NCBI GenBank assembly: GCA_914767885.1
Contig: CAJZBQ010000013.1
Span: forward strand, 806,001-870,000
Origin: Blepharisma stoltei
Taxonomy: Eukaryota > Ciliophora > Heterotrichea > Heterotrichida > Blepharismidae
Reading direction: 5' to 3'
DNA length: 64,000 nt
The notes beneath the pieces were generated by a model. That model had not been told where the DNA came from. It did not search any database and saw nothing but the letters and a program-made list of their open reading frames with translations. The position numbers were made by a program, and so were the translations under genes. Of this stretch, positions 50,136 to 61,391 are shown piece after piece (the first letter of the stretch is position 1; every line of letters starts with the position of its first letter).

Positions 50136-51344
50136 ATGGCTTATTTAGCTAGTGCAAGTGACTTATCAACAATATACGAAGTTAATGAAACATATGCATC
50201 TATGGCCTCAGCACGGCCATTACCCGATAGCTTTATAGAAAAAAGCATTGAAATAATCATATCAAAAGCAGTAATAATTGAAGAAAATGCATTTACCAGA
50301 TATGCGCTCTACACAATAACGGGAAGAGATAGTTCAGGACCATTTGAAGCCTCCCGAAGATATAGTGACTTTTTAGCTTTGAGAAATCAATTACTATATC
50401 GATGGCCTGGCTGTTTTGTCCCTCCAATTCCTCCTAAAAAAATTCTAGGAAACCTTACAAGTAATTTTATCGAATCTCGAAAATCTTTACTTCAAAGGTT
50501 TTTGCAGAGAATCTCACAGATAACTTTTTTATATACAAGTGAAGAGTTCCAGATGTTTATTAGAGGCACGTCAGATTTTGAAGTGATTATAAAAAATTTA
50601 AAAGTGGCGACAAGAGATATTATGATTGTATTTCATAGTTTGTTCTGTGAGTTCGTTGATGCTGAGATTACTGATGAAATTAGAGTAAAATTGGTTGAAT
50701 ATGATAATTTTTTGAAAAATAGCTTGGGGCTGTTTGTAGAGTTTGCGAAAGCAGTTAAAATGATAAAAGAACAGTTTGAGAGGTTTAAACGGCATTTTTT
50801 GGATGTAAACTGCAAAATTAAAGCTGTAGAAAAAGAGTACATAATGAAATTGCAAGAAAGCGAAATGCAAATTGATAATGCACAAGTTAGGTTTGCAATT
50901 CCAAACCCTTTTAAAGAGCTTCACTCCTGGGCTAAAAACGAAATTGCTGACATCTCAGCTATGCTAAATACAATTTCGATTTGTCATTCGTTTGAAAACC
51001 GAAAAAAAAAGCTTGAAAGGAAGCTCTCTCTAGAAAATAAATTAGTCAACAAAGCACAAAAAGGTATTGACAATATATGAAAACAAATGGCTCATATCAC
51101 CAAGAAATACCCCGAAGACCCCGAGCTTAAGAAAGCTCGAATTAAATCAGAAATCGAAGATATCACACAAATTTTGAAAATAATGACGGCTAGGCTGTGC
51201 GAAGAAGAGTTGCCTGTGTTCAAGGCAGAAAGGGTGAAAGCATACGAAGACATGATGGCATTGTACTCAGAGCTGACTCTTGAAGGTTTTACACGAATAT
51301 CAGAATCAGCTATGAGGGTGCATATAGAAATGTTAGATAATTAA
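50136..51344 (+). CDS. Sorting nexin (PX-BAR-like)
   Basis: 402 residues with one UGA-coded Trp (DNIWKQMAH). PX domain at about residues 35-150: YALYTITGRDSSGPFEASRRYSDF (phosphoinositide-binding Arg-Arg-Tyr-Ser), FVPPIPPKKILG with the polyproline loop, and FIESRKSLLQRFLQRI. The remaining helical region (about 180-400) is consistent with a BAR-type dimer (SKL/SNX1/2-like), for example HSLFCEFVDAEITDEIRVKL and KKLERKLSLENKLVNKAQ. Endosomal sorting from family knowledge. The gene begins 12 bp after the kinase stop. Confidence 0.88.
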
Positions 51345-51385
51345 TTAAAATCAGCTAAGAATGTATATAGAATGTGGTTACTTTA

Positions 51386-51628
51386 TTAGCTCTTCTGCGC
51401 TGACTGGATAATTTGGAATATTGCTGCTTAAAAATCACCTGAACCGACTACTACAAAGAGGAAGAAGGCTAAAAGAATTGGACCAACAGTAAGACCGTCA
51501 TCTTTTTGTTTCTACTTGGAAATTACTGCAAGTGAGGATGGAACTTTGCCTCTTTTTTCGATATTTGACATGTGCTGTTCAGTGACCAGTCTCATTTGCT
51601 TCTTGGATGACTAAGTAAGACTTACCAT
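51386..51628 (-). CDS. RAMP4/SERP1 ER protein with three 15-nt introns
   Basis: Join 51628..51626, 51610..51527, 51511..51439 and 51423..51386 gives 65 residues: MSSKKQMRLVTEQHMSNIEK, a short linker, GPILLAFFLFVVVG as tail-anchor helix, and SAIFQIIQSAQKS. This matches RAMP4 (its RxxN/KHxxNIxxRG segment and GSAIFQIIQS end), a translocon-associated ER stress protein. Introns: GTAAGTCTTACTTAG directly after the ATG, GTAATTTCCAAGTAG, and GTGATTTTTAAGCAG. Each contains an in-frame stop, and removal keeps the frame. Too fragmented to appear as an ordinary open frame; found from conserved protein pieces. Confidence 0.88.
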
Positions 51629-51699
51629 TTTATATTTATCAATTTTCCACGTGCCTTGATTTTTAAAATAATTGTAAGAAATATTTAAAATTATGCTTA

Positions 51700-52035
51700 C
51701 TCGCCCCCTACGTGAGCGAACAAACCATTAGAAAAATCCCTATCTTTTGCCCAAAACCCTCCGTGAGCGAACAAAAGTTTTTTATGGGAAAAATTTTGAT
51801 ATATAAGGGATAATTAGTATAATGAAATCTCGAGCTAATTCTGTTTATTTTAAACAAAATTGCGTTTTTTAAAACATGACTTTTACAGATTAAATTAATA
51901 TTTGCTTTCCAATTTTATAGAAGTGTGATTTTTTTAAATTTCGAAAAAAAAATTCTATAGAATTTATATTTAAATAAAAATTAATCCCCTCCGTGAGCGA
52001 ACAAGAATTTTGTTCGCTCACGGAGGGGGGAGTTA
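51700..52035. mobile_element. 336-bp CTCCCC-family MITE, intergenic
   Basis: Flanked by TTA at 51697-51699 and 52033-52035. Left end CTCGCCCCCTACGTGAGCG, right end TTCGCTCACGGAGGGGGGAG. Diverged, shortened copy between RAMP4 and the 3' end of the His-rich protein gene. Confidence 0.85.
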
Positions 52036-52062
52036 GCTTATTATTTCATAAAAATTAAATAA

Positions 52063-53436
52063 TTAAAGCCTCACATATCCTACTAGATTTTCTTCATAAG
52101 GAGTTGTTATTCTTTTGGCTTTTCTTCTTGCAGCAGTGAATTTATTATAAAGTGCTGACGAGATGATTCCTAAGAAAATAATAGAAATAAGAACTAAGAG
52201 AGCGCTCCCAAATTTTGATTCTTCTATATGCACATCAGCTGTATCTGTGCAGAATTTATCGTAGCAAATTTCTTTACAATCTTTTTCTTTATTTTCAACT
52301 CCTTGACAAAACGCATCACATCTGCTCTCACAAGACGTCATTTTTATTGGTTTTATATTAACAGCATGAACAAAATCCCAGTCTACTTTAAAGCCTGTGT
52401 CTAGGCTTCCTGCATCCTTACTTTTTTCTCTATAAATATGGTCACTACCATTAACATTAAGAATGTGGGTGTAATTTTCTTCGTGCTTCACAATTTGCAT
52501 ATCCCATTCGCTGTCTCTTTCATTCGTGCAATTGGTATCTTCCACATCTCTACTGAGTGAGCCATTAACCGTGACATTATGACGAGGAAACCTTATTTCA
52601 AAATCTTTATCCCAGCCACCTTCCCGAGGTTTGGCTTCAGATTCATAGTAGCCATCATGCTCTCCTGAGGGAGTTTTCCATTCTATATAAGTATCAGAAG
52701 AGTTGGTCTCTGGGTCATAGCTTTTATATTTATCAATTTCTAGAGCATGCTCGTGATCATGCTCATGATGACATTCGCCATTTTCTTCGTGATGGAGGTT
52801 AATTTCCCCTTTAATATATCTATGGTGGCCATCATCCCTTTTTTCTTCGCACTTCTGACACTTGCATTCCTTGCCCTCGTGATGAAGTTCTGCATCTTCT
52901 TGATGATGCTTATGGTGGTCGCCTTCTTGATGATAATTGTGGTGCTCATCCTCATGGTAGCAGTCATAGTCCAAATATTCGTCATCTTCTTTTATATCAA
53001 GCCATGCATGATGCTCTTCATATGTTTCATTATGGTCTCCATACCCTTGGAACTTTAATTTCTTTTCATTTCCATGCTCGTCTTCTTTTTTGACTTTAAT
53101 TTTCCAATGGCTGTCTTCTCCTCTTGGCAATTTCACTTTAATTTTTAAGTCAGAATAAAGCTGAGTTTCTTTAATTTCTGATACCAAGCAGTCACAACCA
53201 CATTGATGAGTGCATTGAACTAATGCTGAGCCTTCAGAGTATTGCAAGCAGACATCACAGCATTTTAAGCTGCAGCCTTTTTCAGATTCATAGTATGATT
53301 TTTCTTTGTCACTGACACTGTTTATTTTGTAGTATTTACCTGCCTCAGTTTTTATGAAGTGCTCTTCTATAAGTTCTTTTGAGATGACAACAGAAAACAC
53401 CCCTAATATAAGTAATGATAACATTATATTATCCAA
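52063..53436 (-). CDS. His/Cys-rich type I membrane glycoprotein, probable metal binder
   Basis: 457 residues: signal peptide (LSLLILGVFSVVIS), an N-terminal Cys cluster (CSLKCCDVCLQYSEG, CTHQCGCDC), a large acidic His-rich region at about 150-240 (YHEDEHHNYHQEGDHHKHHQ, LHHEENGECHHEHDHEH) with CKCQKC inside, N-glycosylation sites (NVTVNGS, NYT, NGS), a second Cys cluster (CESRCDAFCQ, CKEICYDKFC), one transmembrane helix near 420 (ALLVLISIIFLGIISSALY) and a short basic tail with Tyr motifs (TTPYEENLVGYVRL). His and Cys density predict extracellular Zn/Cu binding. No family recognised. Confidence 0.82.
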   Translation of the reverse strand: MDNIMLSLLILGVFSVVISKELIEEHFIKTEAGKYYKINSVSDKEKSYYESEKGCSLKCCDVCLQYSEGSALVQCTHQCGCDCLVSEIKETQLYSDLKIKVKLPRGEDSHWKIKVKKEDEHGNEKKLKFQGYGDHNETYEEHHAWLDIKEDDEYLDYDCYHEDEHHNYHQEGDHHKHHQEDAELHHEGKECKCQKCEEKRDDGHHRYIKGEINLHHEENGECHHEHDHEHALEIDKYKSYDPETNSSDTYIEWKTPSGEHDGYYESEAKPREGGWDKDFEIRFPRHNVTVNGSLSRDVEDTNCTNERDSEWDMQIVKHEENYTHILNVNGSDHIYREKSKDAGSLDTGFKVDWDFVHAVNIKPIKMTSCESRCDAFCQGVENKEKDCKEICYDKFCTDTADVHIEESKFGSALLVLISIIFLGIISSALYNKFTAARRKAKRITTPYEENLVGYVRL

Positions 53437-53689
53437 CCAAAAATATGGAAGATATCAGAATTAAAGTGTCTAAAAATGTTGAGTAAATCGCAATAATTAG
53501 GCATTCCTTAATTTACGAGTACTACGCTATAAGCCTATGCTTTCACAAATTATTTATTATTTGTAGGTTTTACAGCTATTTTGATAAATATTATTTTTCC
53601 AAACAATTATTTTGCCATCGAACATGAAATTCGACATTTAAGTGATAAATAGACTTTATTTAAATGGTAAAATTATAACTATCGCAAGG

Positions 53690-54514
53690 ATGCTTTCGAA
53701 AAACGAGCTTGATTCAATACAGAACTTGAAGGAAATTTCTGAAAATCATGAGTATTTTGGATTCATTAGAAAAGAAGAAGAGATCTTGTGCAATGTATCG
53801 GAAAGCATGAAGACGTTTAGAAGAGAGAAAAGGCTTGTAACAAATATAGAGGATATTAAAAGGAAACAAAATGAACGATCGAAAATAAGAATCAGAACGA
53901 ACGTCGAGACATCTACTAACATTTGTAAAGTAAACCATAAAAGTGAAGAGCAGACCTCAAAACATTATATATATAGACCTGTTGACAATATTCCGATCCT
54001 CCCTCCGATGGAGAGCTGCAAACGGATGAAAATCCATGGAATCCCACTTTCTGACATAAAATGTAAGTGCGTTCAAGTTTCTAGGGGAAAAGAAGAAAAA
54101 TCAACAAGCATCCATTTATGAGAAAGATGCAAATCCCCCACTTGCATCAGGCTTAAAAGGAATAGTGAAAGCAAACATTCACAATTCCTCCCCAGGCTTC
54201 CTATGAATTTGTCAATTTTTTCGAATTTGATGCTGAACTCTAAATTTAAGAAAAGTATCAACACCTTGGAAGACTCTCTTACAAACGTTATATCTCCAGT
54301 AAGGTCAATGAGTCCAGAAGTAAAAAGAGAATCCACTGCAAGTGTGCACAAATATAAAAAAATGAGAACAAGATTTTTTGATGAAAGCTCTAAAGGAAGG
54401 AGAAAAGAAATTAAGGATGCATTGAGCAAAAGCTCGGAAAATAAGTCTTTTGCAGATTACGTGAAAAGCAAGATTTGTATAAATGATCAAGCTAATAAAA
54501 GTTCGCTTAAATAA
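53690..54514 (+). CDS. Unrecognised basic protein
   Basis: 274 residues from the ATG at 53690 (MLSKNELDSIQNLKEI), through one UGA-coded Trp (SIHLWERCKSPTC). Rich in Lys/Arg/Ser with scattered Cys (KCKCVQVSRGKEEKS; CKSPTCIRLKR), which hints at a possible metal site without a clear finger. Ser-Pro sites (NVISPVRSMSPEVKRES). No family recognised. Confidence 0.6.
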
Positions 54515-54795
54515 ATGATTATATATTATATTTTTAGCAAGCCTAGCCCGTCGAAATTATGACTGAGTAAGCATAATTATATGGAGAAATTTATATAAAT
54601 CAATAAAATTAAAAAAGATGCTAAATTTGTAGCTAATTATTAATAATATCTCTTTCAATGGCTCTTGAAATGCAGAAGTGAGAAAATAAATATAAGAAAA
54701 AAGTCAGAATTCAGCAACTTTATGTGATTTTATTGGTAGAGAAACTCCTCTTTATTAATATCTTTTAATAGTTTGATATTAAAATAATTAATGAA
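54515..54795. other. Intergenic, nothing recognised
   Basis: AT-rich spacer between convergent genes. Confidence 0.4.
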
Positions 54796-55938
54796 CTACA
54801 GTATTTTTGCTAAATCTCTTATGGTTGTCTTTTGTCTTATGACAGGAATTATCGATTTTTTGCTATTTGTCGAAACTTGGGATGCAAGCCTGGAAGGCTC
54901 CGGGGTAATAATAAATGTTGGAGTATGGCTGATTGGGGTTTTTGATATAACGCTTGATGGTCTATAATCACTTGGGGTCAATTTTTTCAATTTATGCAAA
55001 AATGAGTCTTTATCTATTTGAGGAAGGCCAATTTTAGGAAAAAATGACGACTCTATTGTTTGGAAAAATAAAGAGTCTTTATGATTCATTAAAGCTTCTC
55101 TCGGCGTTAAAACTCCTGCAGGCAATTTTGGCTTTTTATATGCTTTCCTAATAAATATTGGGATCTGATTTATCACTTCTAATATTCCTGGCCTCTCTTT
55201 AGGTTCTTTTTTAAGCAGAGTTGAGATAAAATCTACTAGTTTAGGAGAATATTTTACTGGGATTGGTCTTGGCTCACTATGTATGATATTAAGCCCAAGA
55301 GTGATCATATTATCACCTGCAAATGGCACTTCAAGTGCTGCCAAAGTATAAATAATGCAGCCTAATCCTCATATATCTACCTTATGGCCATATGGCTGCC
55401 TTCTTACCTGTTCTGGACTGAGAAATAATGGCGTCCCCACATTGGAAGCATGCAGCTCTTTTCTGTTTGAAATCTTCGAAAGGCCTAAATCGCCTATTTT
55501 AATCCTTCTATTTTGATCCAAGAGCACATTTAAGCATTTAATATCCCTGTGAATAATATTATGAGTGTGCAAGTATTTAATCCCCAAACAAATTTCATAA
55601 GTCCACGTTCAAATTTGTCCTTCCTCAATAGTCTTTCTTTGTTCCTTCGAGCTCTTTATAAAAGTATTTAGATCTCCTAATGCGGCATATTCCATCAGTA
55701 TGAACATGGTATCATCTTGAATCAAGCTTGCATAGTATTTAATTATATGAAAGTTATCGAGCTGCTTCAAGATTTCTACCTCTTTTTGAGCTTGCTTGCT
55801 TTTTTTCGACGACACCGAGCTTAAATCTATTGCTTTGACGACATAAAATTTCCCATCATTTTTGCTTCGCACTTTGTACACGACTCCTGAAGTCCCTCTT
55901 CCTAGCTCCTCAATAATAGAAACCCCTAGAGAATTCAT
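54796..55938 (-). CDS. NEK-type protein kinase
   Basis: 380 residues with two UGA-coded Trp (GQIWTWTYEI and HKVDIWGLGC). Kinase motifs: GRGTSGVV glycine loop, VVKAID lysine, HRDIKCLNVLLD catalytic loop, GDLGLSK activation-loop start, TPLFLSPE (in place of the usual TPYYxSPE), KVDIWGLGCIIY. HRDIK with DLGLSK is typical of NimA-related kinases, which are greatly expanded in ciliates and control cilia and cell cycle. The 120-residue C-terminus is basic and Ser/Thr-Pro rich (TPISHTPTFIITPEPS). No coiled coil seen. Confidence 0.9.
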
Positions 55939-56012
55939 ATTAATTCAAATTTATTTACTTCTTTTCAATTCCTGTTTTTATTTTAATACTTTTTCTACTA
56001 TATCTTATATAG

Positions 56013-57386
56013 ATGGGACAAGGCCCTAGCAAAATTAAAAGGAACTTTACAGCTTGGCGACTGTCAAGAAAAAAAGGCAATCAAAAACTGAAGACCAAGA
56101 CGTCATGCCCAGTGTGTAACCAAGAGTTCGAGAGCTGGAGAACCTATGATGACTTTAATTATCATATTGACTGATGCTTGAACCAGTCAACTCAATCTCC
56201 ACCTCCTGAGCAGAAATCGTCTCAAAATTTGAAATGTAAGCCGCTAGATAAAAAACTAAAGTGACTGAGAAAACAAATAGATACAGTCAGAATTCCATGG
56301 AGCGAAGAATTCATCAAACTAGGAGTCCAGCGAGATAATATTTTCGACGACTCCTTAAGGCAGGTTCTGTCACTTACAGACAGAGATATGAGAAAAGAAT
56401 TCCAAATCAGTTTTCAAGGAGAAATAGCTCAAGATGCAGGAGGGCTGATGAGGGAGTGGGTGAATTTATTGATCAAGGTTTTGTTTGCACCTGATTTGGG
56501 ACTTTTTGAGTTTACTAAGACTGAAGAAGTAGCTTATACTATACCAATAAAACCTGAAGAGCATATGGAAGAACTTTATTATTTTACTGGGAAAGTGCTT
56601 GGAAAAGCCCTTTTCGAAAACATCCCTGTTAATTGTCCACTATCTAAAGTGATTTTTAAGCACTTAGTAGGGAAAAAAGTCACATTTTCAGATCTAATAT
56701 ACCAGGATCAAGCTTTGCATAGTTCATTAAACTATGTCACTACAAACTCAGTAAAAGGGGTGCTTTTTGAGACATTTTCAGTAATAAAAGAATATCAAGG
56801 CCAAGTAAGTGTCATCCCCCTCATTCCTGATGGAGAAGATAAATCTGTGACTGACGGAAATAAAGAAGAATATATTCGACTACGATCCCAATTCGAAATC
56901 GAGACAGGCTTTAAAATCGCTTTAGAAAATTTAAAGCTCGGCTTTTACTCTGTGATTCCAAAAGAAATCATATCTGAGCTCGAACCTGATGAAATCGAAC
57001 TTGCTCTCTGTGGATCACCATTTATTGACATAGAAGATTGGAAAGAATTCACTGAATATCGGGGTGCATTTCATAAAGACCATAGAGTGGTACAAAGGTT
57101 TTGGGAAATAATGAGAACGTTTAGCCAAGAGCAGCTGGCAAACTTTTTGACGTTCGTTACTGGGACATCTAGGATCCCTATAGAAGGGTTCAGTTCCTTA
57201 AAAACCTTGAGAGGAGAAAAGGCAAGATTTACGCTGGACTCTATGCCATATACCGAAAAAGCGCTGCCAAGAGCTCACACGTGCTTCAACAGACTTGATT
57301 TACCACTATACAAAAGTAAAGATGAGCTGAAAGAAGCATTAGAGTGTGTATTGAATAATTATACGATTGGTTTTGGCCTGGAATAA
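56013..57386 (+). CDS. HECT E3 ubiquitin ligase with UBZ-like zinc finger
   Basis: 457 residues from the ATG at 56013 (MGQGPSKI, possible myristoylation). A C2HC finger lies at about residues 30-55 (CPVCNQEFESW ... FNYHIDWC) and resembles a UBZ4 ubiquitin-binding finger. A full HECT domain follows: FQGEIAQDAGGLMREW, YYFTGKVLGKALFENIPVN, and the catalytic Cys in HTCFNRLDLP near the C-terminus, with the usual end YTIGFGLE (Phe-4 region kept). Two UGA are Trp (HIDWCLN, LKWLRK). The short protein is unusual: a HECT with only one small recognition module. Confidence 0.9.
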
Positions 57387-57416
57387 TATTTATGCTATAT
57401 AATAATATTAGATTTA

Positions 57417-58879
57417 CTAGTGGGCTTTTTTAGGTCTTTTATTTGTAGATCGTGGCGGGCTTATTTTACGTTTGAGGTTTAAACTCTTTATATCTGGAAG
57501 GGTTAGGACAGCAGGGTTCATGAGCGTAACTACATGCTGAGAACCCGCACTGATTTCTTCTATAGGCTTGGCTACACTCCAAGCGACTAATGTTGGCATG
57601 GATACGTTCTTTTCCTTTCCATTAAGCAGAACATATGTGTCACCAAATCCCCACGAATAAATCCTTTGTGTAGAAGTAATTGCAAAATTAAAGTGCGGAC
57701 CACACGCAATTTTTCTGACATTGGTTAAGCTAGGGATTTCTTGAGGAGTGTAGTGCGATTCAGTTGTGTTGAGACCAAGCTGATAGTCATCGTTTCTTCC
57801 CCATATTAGGACTCGGCCGTTTTGGAGAAGGGCAAGAGTGTGATTGTCTCCTCCAGTAATATATTGAATATCAAGATTTCTAAATCCCCCCTTTTAATTG
57901 GAAAAAAATTCTGTTTTAATTTAAAGGGTTTAATTTTTTTAAGAAATATAAATTGAGCACAATACCTTGAATTTTAATTTATTTTTATGAGGAATTAATG
58001 AGCAAAGTTAATCGATTTAGTGTGGTAACTGTTTAAATAGCCTTCTACTTGCACTTTTACATTAAATTAGATCAAAACTGATTTTATAAAATTCGTTAAA
58101 GCAACCAAATATGGAAATTTACCTATATTTTGTTCCAATTTAAAGAAGGGAGTAAGTTCAAAGATTTCATGAGGAACGCAAGTATTTTTCGTGCTTCCAT
58201 CTCCCAGCTGTCCAAAATTATTTAACCCCCAGCCATAAACCTTATTATTGCTTGACTTTGCAAACGAGTGGTTTTTCCCCGAATAAATGTGTTCAATATT
58301 TTTCATACCAATGCTTTCAATCTGTAAAGAATGAGCAATACTTTTTCTTGACCTCGGCATTCTTCCTATTTGTCCGAACTCTGAATCTCCCCATGCATAA
58401 ACTCTGTTATCTGCAAGAATCAAGCTATGATTAGCTCCACTGACGATATCTTTGATTAATTTGCTTTTCTTGAATTCATCGCTTCCAATTTCAATTGGGA
58501 ATTTATGCCCAATTTCCATGTTACCTTGGCTATTTCTATACGTGCCCCATGAATAAAGTTTTCTTGTATTGGCTGATAATGCAATTGAGTGGGAATCCCC
58601 TGCAGTGACTTTTGTAATAAATTCGACTCCAGAGATCAGCATGGGAATGTTTTCTTCGCCAATCCTGCCAAGAGCTCCATCGTCATTGCATCCCCATGAG
58701 TAAACGCGACCTTCTGAGGTGAGAGCTAATGTGTGCATACTCCCACATGCGATCATTGTGACTGATTCTGGGAGTTTTAGAAGTCTGGGCTTTCGAGCAT
58801 TAAAAACATTGGGAATTCCCAGCTGCTCGCATTCTCCGGAACCGCAGACTAATACTTGCTCATCCGATTCAATATCCAT
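57417..58879 (-). CDS. RCC1-repeat protein, interrupted by a 272-bp IES
   Basis: Join 58879..58156 and 57883..57417 gives 396 residues, about seven RCC1 blades: MIACGSMHTLALTSEGRVYSWG, VTAGDSHSIAL, VSGANHSLILADNRVYAWG, HIYSGKNHSFA, YGWGLNNFGQLGDG, YITGGDNHTLALLQNGRV and KIACGPHFNFAI. Excision leaving one TTA joins PHEIFEL to RNLDIQYITGGDNH, continuing the blade pattern exactly. The C-terminus is basic (LNLKRKISPPRSTNKRPKK), possibly a nuclear signal, as in chromatin-bound RCC1, but guanine-exchange activity cannot be read from sequence alone. Confidence 0.9.
57884..58155. mobile_element. 272-bp IES of a second TTA-targeting family in the RCC1 gene
   Basis: TAA at 57881-57883 and 58153-58155. 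Imperfect TIRs of about 27 bp: ATCCCCCCTTTTAATTGGAA on the left and, inverted, CTCCCTTCTTTAAATTGGAA on the right. The outermost bases resemble the CTCCCC family, but the interior is unrelated (no TCCGTGAGCGAAC). One copy in the window. Confidence 0.82.
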
Positions 58880-59088
58880 TTAGAACCTTATAATGGACTC
58901 TGTAAAAATGGAGAGAATAGGAAATTTCCTTGAAAATAGTAAGTCAGGATAGCGCTCCAGGAAAAAAACTCTAGGGTATTTCTATTTCTTTTTGCTAAAT
59001 TGTGGCAAAATATTAGAATTTCAAAGGATTTAGATGAATTTCTTTTATTTTATTATAATTTTATTAGAATTTTAACAAAAATTGAGGC
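58880..59088. other. Intergenic, nothing recognised
   Basis: Spacer between the RCC1 start and the stop of the MYND-TPR gene. Confidence 0.4.
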
Positions 59089-60753
59089 TTATGCTTTCTT
59101 AGGCAATGGCGGAGGAGGGGGGATATTTGCTGGAATTTTATTAGGCAGCGGAGGAGGTGGTGGAGGTGGGTTAGAAACAGGTGAACGGCTATAGTAATTG
59201 ATCATCATTGAAGAGGTCGGCGATTCTTCAGATCCTAGCATTCTGGAGTCCTCTTTTTTGTCATATCAATTAAAGCTGTCTTCGTTCCTAGGTGAAACAT
59301 CAGAGGACTGGAATTTTGCTGAAGACTCCATACTCATCATTCTTCCTTTGTCAAATTGAGTTGATGACTGCTGAGAATGGGCCGAGGACTGAATTCTGGC
59401 TGATGAAGCCTCAGATGATAAAGGAACTCTTTTCATGTTATTTTCTATTGAAAAGCCAACATTCATCATAGGGTCTTGGTTCTTTGCAGGCGAAGTTTCT
59501 GGGGTGAAAATTGGGTTTATTAAGCTCATTTCAGCTCTTTTGTGTCTTTCCTTGGCAGCTTCTTCGTCTAGTAAGTCATGGAGAAGAGTTAACAATTCTG
59601 TGACTCGATTTAAATCTTCATGATCTGGACAATGCTTTAATAAGTTTTTCCTTATATTATAACAATGTGAAAGCTTATCTAAGGCACTTTTATAGTCCTT
59701 GTTTTTTATATGAATTGACCCAAGGGCTTCTAAAACTTGGGCAACTGGAAGAGAACTCTCAGAACAGTTTTTTATTCGCGTATTTAAGGCTTTTTGCAAC
59801 AAAGTTGTAGCCTTAAACATATTTCCTTTCATTTTGTTAAGCAGAGCTAGATTATATTCACAATCAGCCACTGTTTCGTGGGAGTCTCCTAAGTTCTCAA
59901 TCCTGATTTCATGCGACACAGTAAAGCTCATGATCGATTTACTAATTAATTTTTGGTTTTGGTAAAACAGTCCAAGCATGAAGTAGGCATTGCTGGTTTC
60001 TAAGCTGGATCTTCCAAGATGCAGCTCTATAAGTTTGATATACTGGACATACATTTTTTCAGCATTAATATAGTCACCACATGCACAAAGTAAATTGGCT
60101 AAGGTCGAATATACACTTACTTTAGTCTTCAATTGTGTATAAGTCAAGTTTAATTTTTCGCCCTTTCCTTCGTCTGGTCTGAAAGAAGATACTGGTATTA
60201 CTTCATGAGATCCTGAATGAGAAGCCATTTTAGCTGAAATTTGTAGTAGAATTTGTCTTGCCTGATTTAATTCGCCTGACTGGATATAAGCTTTTGTGAG
60301 TATGATTCCATCAGTCAATAAATCATAGATGTCAAAGTATCGATTTCGTTCGTATTCACTGATAACTCTATTGAAATAGCTGCGGCCTTTAGCAACCGCA
60401 TTGGCTGGGTTTCCTTGACAAATGCTTGTGATCATGTCTTTTCTTATTCGATATCGGCCTGTGTATACTTCTTCATCTGCAAAAAAACTGTTTTCTGGGC
60501 CAGCTTCGAGGTCGAATTTTGAAATTTCAGTTTCGCTTAATGGAGTGATATTTGATAAGTCAGCTGAAGGTGGCTCAGAGATGTCACATTCTGGAAGATG
60601 AGATTCTCAGTGCTGGATTTGATGGGCCTCACTGCAGTAAAATACTGCTTTGCAAGCAGAGCAGCACATTAGAGTGGGTCTCTTGCAGACAGCGCAGAGA
60701 AATCTTGATGAGTCTGACACTGATTCTTCTAATTGATCATAGCGAGTAGTCAT
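59089..60753 (-). CDS. MYND zinc-finger and tetratricopeptide-repeat protein
   Basis: 554 residues from the ATG at 60753. MYND finger at about residues 20-65: CAVCKRP ... CCSACKAVFYCSEAHQIQHW ... HLPEC, with a UGA-coded Trp inside (QHWESH). TPR-like helices from about 120 to 400: ANLLCACGDYINAEKMYVQY, AYFMLGLFYQNQKLISKSIM, DCEYNLALLNKMKGNMFKAT, VLEALGSIHIKNKDYKSAL. The tail is Ser/Gln-rich and ends in proline runs (NPPPPPPPLP and PANIPPPPPLPKK), after another UGA-coded Trp (SFNWYDKK). MYND plus TPR suggests a scaffold; polyproline could bind SH3, WW or profilin. Confidence 0.85.
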
Positions 60754-60945
60754 TTTTAATTTATTGTTATTCTTATGAATTCATTTATAGTTTTGGTTTG
60801 CATTTTAAGTGCTCTCATATCATAAAAAGAGTTATTTAGTTTCTCCAAAATATTAATTTGTTTAAATGGGTACCTTATAATTAGATTAGAGTTATATTAT
60901 TATGAATAAATAGAATTCTAATAGTAATTTTAATTAAATTACTTA

Positions 60946-61334
60946 CTCCCCCCCCCCCCCTCCGTGAGCGAACAAAACCATTAGAAAAATCGCCATTTTT
61001 TGACCAAAAACCCACCCTCCGTGAGTGAACAAAAATTTTTTTAATAGAAAAAATTTTAATGGAAAAAAATTTTGATATATAAGTGATAATTAGTATAATG
61101 AAATCTAGAGCTAATTCTGTTTAATTTTAAACAAATTGCGTTTTTAAAACATAAATTTTGCAAATTAAATTAATATTTGCTTCCCAATTTTTGCAAATTA
61201 GGATTTTTTAAATTTTCGAAAAAAATATTTTTTATAAAATTTATATATATAAATTTTTTTTAAAAAAAAAATTAACCCCCCTCCGTGAGCGAACAAATTT
61301 TTTTGTTCGCTCACGGAGGGGGGGGGGGGAGTTA
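60946..61334. mobile_element. 389-bp CTCCCC-family MITE (young copy), intergenic
   Basis: Flanked by TTA at 60943-60945 and 61332-61334. Near-identical to the copies at 11856 and 30432. It separates the divergent MYND-TPR and channel genes and lies about 60 bp from the latter's start, so its removal in the soma may matter for the promoter. Confidence 0.9.
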
Positions 61335-61391
61335 GTTATTTAATTAAAATGGCTCTAATAAAAATAACTATAAATTTTAGCCCATTACTAG

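Noticed and set aside
52740-53058. Open frames on both strands in the His-rich gene
   Set aside because: Alternative-frame shadows of His/Asp-rich codon repeats.
59000-59194. Plus-strand Gly-rich open frame
   Set aside because: Antisense of the poly-proline tail of the MYND-TPR gene.
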